Below are positions 22,901-31,900 of a DNA stretch of 64,000 nucleotides, piece by piece. Source of the DNA: Chloranthus sessilifolius (lineage: Eukaryota; Streptophyta; Magnoliopsida; Chloranthales; Chloranthaceae); NCBI GenBank assembly GCA_021018995.1, contig CM037584.1:49923811-49987810 (forward strand). The letters run 5' to 3'. The notes below the pieces were generated by a model. That model was given only the letters and a program-made list of their open reading frames with translations. It was not told where the DNA came from and searched no databases. How positions within the stretch are numbered: the stretch's first letter is position 1; the number at the start of each line of letters is the position of its first letter. Both the position numbers and the translations under genes were made by a program.

Positions 22901-25900
22901 ATACAGGAATTCAATGCTTGAGTTGGCTGCTGTGGCAGCTCGGTGGGATTATCCCCATTGTTTTGGCGGTGATTTCAATGCTATCAGGTGGACTCATGAA
23001 AGAATGGGAGGGCCGTCAGATGCGGCGGCGATACAGGATTGGGCGTTGGTCGATCTCCCTTTAGCAGGAGCTCGCTTCACTTGGTCCAGCCTTCAAGACA
23101 CCCCCACGCTCAGTCGCATAGATCGGTTTCTATGCACACTGGATTGGATTGATATTTTCCCTTCCGCCATCCAACAATGTCTGGCTCGAGCGGTAGCCGA
23201 CCACCGCCCTCTCCTCTTGTGTTACGAGATGTGTGGGAAGGGCTTCTCACCCTTTCGCTTTGAAAATATGTGGTTCCTTGATGTCGGATTCAGGGATCTT
23301 GTTTCGGGGTGGTGGAACGAGATCTGCCCATCAAGACTGCTGCCTTTAGATTCATCTCCAAGTTGGGTCGTCTCAAGCAAGGATCAAAATTTCGGTTTTC
23401 ATTTCGGTTTCGGAGGGACCGAAACCGAAATTTCGGCTGATAATTTCAATCCCATATATTCTATGACCGAAATTTTGATCCCAAATTATCGTTTAGGTGG
23501 CGACTGAAACCGATAATTTCGGCCGAAATTTGATCCTTGGTCTCAAGGAGCGGATTAAAGAGTGGAACAAGCAAACTTTTGGGTTGGTCCACGTCGTTAA
23601 AGGCCGAAATTTTGATCCTTGGTCTCAAGGAGCGGATTAAAGGGTGGAACAAGCAAACTTTTGGGTTGGTCCACGTCGTTAAAGAGACAATTCTTGCTAG
23701 GATAAGGGTGTTGGATGATCTAGAGGAGTCTAGAGATCCGTCGGAGCTGGAGAGAGAAGAGAGGTCAAGCTTGATATCTGAATTCAACGACAAATGCTTG
23801 ACAGAGGAGGTTTGCTGGAAACAAAAATCGAAGGCTCACTAGCTCAAAGAGGGGGGCAATAACACCAAAATTTTCCATGCCACTACTAATGCGAGAGACA
23901 ATTAATTACTTGGGCCAGATTGCAGTGGATGGCCACGTGTTCTCGGATCCGGATCTCATCAAAACCCAAATCGTAAGCTTCTATAAAAAGCTATACATTG
24001 ATGAAGGATGGAACCGATCAGAGCTGGATGGGATTCCTTTCCAAACCATCGATGCGGGAGACTAGGCAGCCGTGGAGCTGCCGTTTCAGGAAGACGAAGT
24101 GTGGCGGGCCGTCACAGGTAGCGGGAAGAACAAGTCACCAGGTCCAGACGGTTTCACCATGAAATTTATCGAACCTTTTGGAGTGTTCTCAAGTCTGATC
24201 TGATGGATGTTTTCCATGAGTTTCACGACAAATGCTTCATGGGCACGCTCTGAACTCTACGTTCGTTTGTTTTATCCCGAAGAAAGAGGGAGTAGAGGAC
24301 CTTTGGGACTATCGCCCAATCAGCCTAGTCAACTGTCTCTACAAGATTATTTTGAAGGTGCTAGGGAACCGGTTAAAGCCTTTAATGGGAAGGCTCATTT
24401 CGGCTAATCAAGGGGCCTTTATTCAGGGCAGATAGCTGGTGGATCAAGTTGCCGTCGCTTTAGAGTGGTTCACTCCGCTCATCGCGATCGTGATCGCACC
24501 CCCTCGACCCTATGGAAAATATACAAGGAGTATGATCGGGTCAACTGGGGGTGTTTGGAGTACATGTTGGGCAGATTCGGTTTTGGTGACCAATGGAAAA
24601 GTTGGATGCGAGCTTGCTACTCTTCGGCGTGGATCTCTATCATCATCAACGGGTCTCTGACGGGTCTATTTTCGGAGTTCTAGGGGGGTCAGGCAAGGAG
24701 ACCCTCTCTCCCCCTTTTTGTTTAACATGGTTGGGTAAGCGTTAAACGACCTCATCCATCGGGCTAGTCAGTTGGGTCACATCTCCGAAATCTAGGTGGG
24801 CCTTAATGGTCGCCACATCACTCATCTCCAATATGCGGACGATACCATTCTCTTTGGCAGGGACGATGTGGGCGAGTTTCGAATTTACGCAGAGGTATTC
24901 ACGGTGTACAAAGCGATTTTAGGGCAATAGATCAACTTGCAAAAGTCGGTGATCTTCGGGATTGGAGTTGGGCACCAGCTGAGTGAGATTGCAGCCAACA
25001 TGGGCACCAAGATCGAGGCCTTCTCTATCTCCTATTTGGGCCTACCTCTTGGGTTGGCCGCCCGTCGACTAGGGCCTGGGAGCCAGTGGTTCGGCCGTTT
25101 GACTGGCGTCTATCTTCCTAGTCAGGGAAACTTCTTAGCAGTAGGGGGCGTCTCCCCCTCGTCAAATCAGTCCTTACTAGCTTGCCGATCTTCTTCATGT
25201 CCACGTTCAACTGTCTGACTGGCGTGATTCACAAGTTGGAACAAATTCAAAGGGACTTTCTATGGGAAGGATCTGGTTTAGACAAGATGGTCAACTGGGA
25301 AATGTGCCAACTTCTTGTCAGCTACGGTGGCCTAGGAATCTATTCTTTGAAAAAGGTGAACTTTGCTCTTCTTGGAAAGTGGCTTTGGCGGGCAAAGTTG
25401 GATAGTGAGAAGGAGTCGTTAGCGGTCAGTCTTGGTGGAAAAGTATGGGATCATGGAGGGCAATTGGGGAATTAATGTGGAAACCAACAGATAACTTTTG
25501 GCTTGGTGAAAGGGCATATGTGGGACTTGGAACCTCTTTTCTCGATGGGTGCGTTTCAGTTGGGGCGACAACACTCGCATCCGATTATGGGAGGATTCGT
25601 GGGTGGAGAGCGCGCCGCTCAAAAACTTGTTTCCGTCCATTTATGGAATCGCTTCTGACTCGCTAGGACACGTTGCATGTTTTTTCTCGGAATCCCATGG
25701 GGGGTTAGTTTGGGAGGCGAACACCAGGCGGTTGTTGCGAGAAGAGGAGGGCCTTTTTCTTCGTCTTCTAGAGACTATGGGGCTATCAGAAATCAGACCA
25801 GTGTAGATGCCAGGTTATGGATGTCGGACAAGAAGGGAGTGTTCAACACCAGGTCTTTCTATCGGATGCTATCTTTCCGGCCTCTGATTAGGTGCGAGTG

Positions 25901-28900
25901 GGCTGGTTTATGGAAGGCGGTTGCCCCCCCAAGGTAAAGTTTTTTGCCTGGATCCTGCTCAAGGAGAAGATTCTCACTAGGGACCAGTTGATTCGAAGGG
26001 GGAAAGACATTCAGAATGTGTGTTCAATGTGCCTCCAATCGGAAGAAAACGTATCCCACCTTTTTCTCCACTGTATGACGACCCATAAGGTTTGGGCGGT
26101 AATTCTCAATTCGTTTGACATGCAATGGGCTTGCCCGTCAGCCATCTCCTAGCAGTTTCTTACTTGGTTGGGGGCGGGACCCAAAGGTCAGTTGGGAGTT
26201 TTCTGGAGGGTCAGGTTTTTTGCGGTGGTGTGGAGCAGCTGGCTGGAGGGAAATGCTCGTATCTTTCGGCGGAAGCGCCTTTTGGTGGGAATGATTCTGA
26301 AGAAAGTGCACGACTTTATGTTTGCTTGGGTAGTGCTGGATAGTAAGGGAGCGGCCTTGTGAGAGGCCCTCCTGACCGGGCTAAGCCCTAGCAGGGGAGG
26401 CGAGGCGAGGCTATCTCTTTTTCCTTTTTGTTTCCTTGTAGTCTCTTTTTTGGTTGGTCTGACCACCCTCTATTGTATTCGACAAACATTTTTCTGTTTT
26501 TTAATAGCTTGTGCCTTTAGCGATAAAAAAAAAAAAACAAAGACCGAGTCATTATAGTAATGAGATGGCGATGCTTGCACTCCACAACACCATTCTGTTG
26601 TGGAGTATAAGGACATGAAAACTGATGGACAATGCTATGCTCCAGAAGATATTTGGTGGGGATGTCGACTTCAAGCTAGTTTCATCGGTGATGAAACATT
26701 TTGGGTTTGAGAGAATTGGCAGGGACGCCAAGATTGAGAGCATTGGATTTGGGCCGCAACGGATTTTCCGGCACAAGAAAAAATGATGTAAGAAGCAGCG
26801 GAAGAAGAGCATAAAGGAGCGCAAGAGGGCAACCTTTCTGCCCAAACTCACTCGAGCGGACATAGTCCTCGCTCGAGCGAGAGTGAGCAAGAGTTTAGGC
26901 CAATACTCGCTTGAGCGAACTTGGTTGTTGCTCGAGCGACCCCTTTTAATATTCCCGCTGGAGCAAAAATCAATCCCGCTCGAGCGAGTCAAGTGACGCA
27001 AGGGTCCTTTTAATCTTGCATTTTTTCTTCACGTTCTTGTACTTTTCACGCATTTCTAGTTCTCTACTTTGGATATGATTGTACTTTCCCTATTTTAAGG
27101 ATTTCTTCTTTTGGGACCTACTATATAATAGGTCATTATGAAGCATTGTAAAAGGAGATTGATTAATTTTATAAAAGTGTAAACACTTGAGCTTGTGAGA
27201 AGCATTAATGGAGAGTGATTCTTCTTCTTCTTCTTCCCCATGTGGGTTTGGTGTGAGGCCAAGGGTGTGATGCCCATATTATTCTTTGATCTTCTCTTTA
27301 CCTCTTTCTTCTATTTACTTGTTATTTCTTTGCAATTAATCCTCATATCTTGTTTGCCCAAATCTCCAAATCCCTAAATCTAAAGCAATCTTGATACCCA
27401 TCCTTATGGATCAACTCTAATCTTAACCCGTCGATCTGTGATCGTTGTTGGGCTAGAGATTGCTCGATTTGAGACTGATTGATCATTTCAATTCAAATCC
27501 CTAGTAAGGATCTAACGATTTCACATCGATCAACGAGCTAGCGCCCCACCCTAGAGGATGCTAGAGTCTATCTCTAGGATCGCACCTTCCGCATTTCTAA
27601 CGGTTCTCATGCGCCGGATTGGACCCTAAGCGAGCCAAGCATGGCCAATTAAGCGGAATTCCACAAAACCCTAAGATATTGCTTTAATTTGGGTTTTATT
27701 GCTTAATTAATTAGTTTAATTTCGGCAATTTCGCATCTTATGACTATTCACGTATTTTAGGGTCGTTGTCCCACTCCAATTTTGGTATCAGAGCCTAGGT
27801 TCTAGGTTAGAGCACATTTGTATGTCATTTCAATTTCGTTTGATTTTATTTCATTTGTGTGCACATCTTGTGTTTGACAAAATTACTCAATCACTTTGAT
27901 TCATAATTGTTTGTTCATTTTAGATTGTGTTAATGAGTTGTGGTCACCATGGACACGAGTGAGATCCCCAATGCTCTTAGGAGCATCCAACCACTATGAT
28001 AGCGATGAATGAGAGAGAACTAGCCAAACAAGGAAATCGTTACACTCACAATCCTAGGTGAAGTTGAGATGAGACTAGAGTTAGGAGATACTCCCATCAT
28101 TGTGAACCTGAGTATGACCTTGATAGGAAGTTTCTAAAGTCCAATTGAGTTGAGGTTCTAGATTTTGAGGGTATGGTGAACCCTAACGCTTTCGTGGAGT
28201 GGTTGTCTAACCTAGAGGAATCTTTGGCTTGTATGTTGTGTTGGAAGAGTGTAAGGTTAGGCTCGCCAAAACGAGGTTGGTGAGCCATGCTAAAATCTAG
28301 GGATGGTGTAGAGTTTCGATGCGAGTCACTACGAAGTAAGTCCATCACACGATGGGAGGACATGAAGGAACAACTTATCGAGAAGTATTTTCCTTTCACA
28401 CACCGTCACCTTCTACGGTGTTTGGAAGCAAAGGTGGATAAGCGTCATAAATACACCCAACTTGAGTCTAGGAGAACCTACGTAAAAGTGAAGGCTAAGT
28501 CCGGGGTTCAACCATTGAAACCCATAAATACTCCTATGAAGCCCCAAATTGGTCACGGGAAAGGAATTGTCCACGAGAGATATAATTTCGAGGTTCAACC
28601 ATTGAAACCTGTGATTACTCCTCCGAATCCCCAAATTAATAACGGGAAAGGAGCGGTCAATGAGAATCCCAAAACTAGTAGTCATAACAAGTGCTATAAG
28701 TACCAAGGATTTTGGCACTTTGCTTATCAATGTCCCACAATTTCTCACTCCAAATTTATTGATTAAAAGAGAGTTCTAAGGAGCTGGAAAATAACCCTAG
28801 TATCGTGGTGAGTGAAGAGGAAATCGAAGAAAATCTTAGTTATATTGAAGAGACTTCTATTTCCGTCGAGGGTAATGACACCACGTTAACCCCACATGAA

Positions 28901-31900
28901 TCACTCAAATCACCTGCACGCGAGGCAACCGAGTCACTTACACATGATTTGTTAGTGTCTGTGGAGTCAGTTGTGCACGAGTCCTTGTTGTTTGTAGAGT
29001 CGAGTGCAATTGAGTCTTTGGTGTTGGTCGAACCGAGTACACATGAGTCACTTGAGTCACTTGCTTATGTGTCATTAGTGCCCGTTGAGTCGAGTACACA
29101 TGAGTCACTAGTGTTGGTAGAGTCCACTATACAAGAGTCATTCGTATCACATGCACATGAGCATATTGAGTTCATAGGTGCACGTACACATCATGGTTTT
29201 GAGCCGCATTCCGCATTGCATGCCGAAATTATGCCTATAATTAATTTGTGCAATGACAATTCCAATTATGTGGAGATTTGCCTGTGAGCTTCAAGGAAAT
29301 CCAAATATGTGGCCATAGGGTGGTTTGGGTTAGGCCTGGATGATTCCCATCGGGGATCGCGAAGAAGTCCCAAATTCGTGTTGTCGGATCTCTTAGGATG
29401 GTGACAAGGAGTGGATCTAAGGTATATGCGCTTGAGTTACCTCAAGGTATGAGAGTTAGTTCAACACTCAATGTGGAAGACGTAATTCCTCATCTAGGCT
29501 CAACCCCACTTCCTAGAAATCATTTTCAAACATCCATTCCTTTTGAATCAATATGAATGCCACAACCCATACCCCTTCCTCCTCCGAGCAAGATGAAATG
29601 TGAGATCATTGAGAAGATCTTGGATGAACTTGTGGCATTCACCGATGGCAGAGAGTTTCAAGGTTATTTTATGAAGACGGTTAGTGAGCCGGAATACGAG
29701 AGCGCTTGGGTTGAGTGGGAAGAGGGTTACGATGCGAATCCCGACTTCTTTGACCGATATCGCATGCATGTTTCATCGGTGATGAATTCTTTTTGGTCAA
29801 GTGGAAATGGTGGAAGCTTCGAAAGTATTTGGCAGACTGAGTTGGCAAGCTGGGTTACGAGATGGCTTGGGTTTTTCGAGAAGAGTCTACCGTGTGCGTC
29901 TTGATACAATTGACCGACATGACGAGCATGCTTCACCGGGTTTCGAGATTGATTGGGCTGGTTGCGAGGAGTTCCACCATTTGGGTCCCGATGCACTTGA
30001 ACGATACTATGTGCAAGTTTCATCGGAGATGAAACCTTTTGTGTCTAAGGGATTCGCTGGGGACGTCGACTTCAAACTAGTTTTATCGATGATGAAACAT
30101 TTTAGGTCTGAGAGAATTGGCAGGGACGCCAAGATCGAGAGCACTAGATTTGGGCCGCAATGGATTTTTCGACATAAGAAGTGGCGGAAGAAGAGCTTAA
30201 AGGAGCGCAAGAGGGTAACCTTTCTGCCCAAACTCGCTCGAGCGGCCATGGTCCTCACTCGAGCGAGAGTGAGCAAGAGTTTAGGCCAAAACTCACTCAA
30301 GCGAATTTGATTGTCGCTCGAGCGACTCCCTTTAAGATTCCCGCTCGAGCGAGTCACTTGACGCAAGGTTCCTTTTTATCTTGTCTTTTTCCTTCTCTTT
30401 CTTGTACTTTTCACGCATTTGTAGGTCTCTACTTTGGGTATGATTATACTTTTCCAATTTTAGGGATTTCTTCTGTTGGGACCTACTATATAAGGTCATT
30501 ATGAGGCATTGTAAAAAGAGATTGGTTGATTTTATGAAAGTGTAAACACTTGAGCTTGTGAGAAGCATTAATGGAGAGTGATTTTTCTTCTTCCCCATGT
30601 GAGTTTGGTGTGAGGCCAAGGGTGAGATGCCCGTGTTATTCTTTGATCATCTCTTTACCTCTTTCTTCTGTTTACTTGTTATTTCTTTGCAATTAATCCC
30701 CATATCTTGTTTGCCTAAATCCTTAAATCTAGAGCAACCGTGATGCCCATCCTCGTGGAACGACTCCAATCTTAACCCGTCGATCCGTGATTGTTGTTAG
30801 CCTCGAGATTACCCGATTTGAAACTGATTGATCGATTCAATTCAAAGCCCTAGTAAGGATCTAATGATTCCACATCGATCGACGAGCGAGCGCCCCAACC
30901 TAGAGGATGCTAGAGTTTTATCTCTAGGATTGTACCTTTCACGTTTCTAACGGTTCTCGTGCGCCAAATTGGACCGTAAGCGAACTATAGCATGGTCAAT
31001 TAAGCGAAATTCCATGAAACCCTAAGGTATCGCTTTAATTTAGTTTTATTGCTTAATTAATTAGTTTAATTTTGTCAATTTCGCATCTAATGATCATTCA
31101 CGTATTTTAGTGTGATTGTCACGCGTCAATATTGGGAAAAGACTGAGAAGTGTACTCGCCACCACTATTAGAACTAAAAGTTCTAATGGGAACCCCATAT
31201 TGAGTACAAACCATACATTGGGATTCCTGAAACTTAGAAAAAATTTCATCTTTTGATCTCCTGAAACTTAGAAAACAACATAATAACAAAATCCCTCAAG
31301 AGAAGTAATAGGGGGGACAAACTCCAAACATCAGAATGGACCAACTCAAAAGGAGCATTGCTAATATGGATACAGGAGGGGTACACATTTCCAACTTATT
31401 TCGAGAGAGCACAAATTCCATATGAAACTTAGTAGAATTACAATATTTTATAAAAGTTGGAATCAAACTCTACAAAGTATGAAAACCCACATGCCCAAGT
31501 TGGGATGCCATAAACAAAGAGTATCACGACTAACATCCACCGGGAAATGAGCAACTAGAATAAAGATCAAATGAAGGATTAGTAACAACAATAGCAGCAG
31601 AAGGGCACTCAGAATTCACATTCGAATAGTATAGTCCACCCCTTTTAATACCTTTACCTATGATCTTCTTTTGGGCAAGAGTGTGAAAAAGAAAATAAGA
31701 AGGATAAAACAAGACAAAAAAATGTAATTGTTTAACAAGACTACAAAGAAAGAAAATTGGTAGATTACTGAGGAACATGTAACACATCAGATAAAGAGTG
31801 GAGGATATTGCCTTCACTCCAACAGAAGTAGAGGAACCTCCAGCTACGCGAACATGTGCAAATGTGGATGGAGGAGAATACTAAGAATAGCCCTGAAAGT

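Larger units (their letters stand above)
22418..26362 (+). pseudogene. LINE ORF2: endonuclease, reverse transcriptase, zinc-binding domain
   Basis: It starts MKMKVLSWNVRGIYDLKKR, the L1 endonuclease start, followed by LQETKWG, an in-frame TAG at 22643, then FLGIYGPS, GGDFNAI (present twice because of a tandem duplication), SRIDRFL and DHRPLLL. The reverse transcriptase shows KSPGPDGF (24130-24160), PKKEG...DYRPISLVNCLYK (24270-24350), NQGAFIQGR and the catalytic QYADDTILF near 24828. The C-terminal part has a GLGI..L motif (25320-25350) and a zinc-binding CSMCLQSEENVSHLFLHC segment near 26020-26073. Many stops and frameshifts; not functional. Confidence 0.9.
19587..26535 (+). mobile_element. 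L1-type LINE, full length but degenerate
   Basis: This is a 6,949-bp non-LTR retrotransposon bounded by the exact 16-bp duplication AACAAAGACCGAGTCA and ending in TTTAGCGAT plus a poly(A) run (about 26523-26535). It has a 270-bp 5' leader, ORF1 (19857-22374) and ORF2 (22418-26362) with endonuclease, reverse transcriptase and zinc-binding C-terminus. Stops, frameshifts, a hAT MITE and two tandem duplications make it inactive. It is sense to the HINT1-type gene and inserted in the antisense copia remnant. Confidence 0.92.
26654..31128 (+). mobile_element. Gag-only Ty3-type LTR element (TR-GAG/LARD type), complete
   Basis: 4,475 bp with two LTRs (26654-27778, 30055-31128), a tRNA-Met primer-binding site, a degenerate gag, an acidic linker and a short tail, but no reverse transcriptase or integrase core. 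It is flanked by ATATT (26649-26653 and 31129-31133). Removing it brings the copia integrase frame back together except for one missing T, which confirms the borders. Sense to the HINT1-type gene, and only 113 bp from the LINE. Confidence 0.88.

Noticed and set aside
26654-31128. Autonomous Ty3 element
   Set aside because: I searched by eye for the RT YxDD box, RNase H and integrase DDE motifs between the LTRs and found none.
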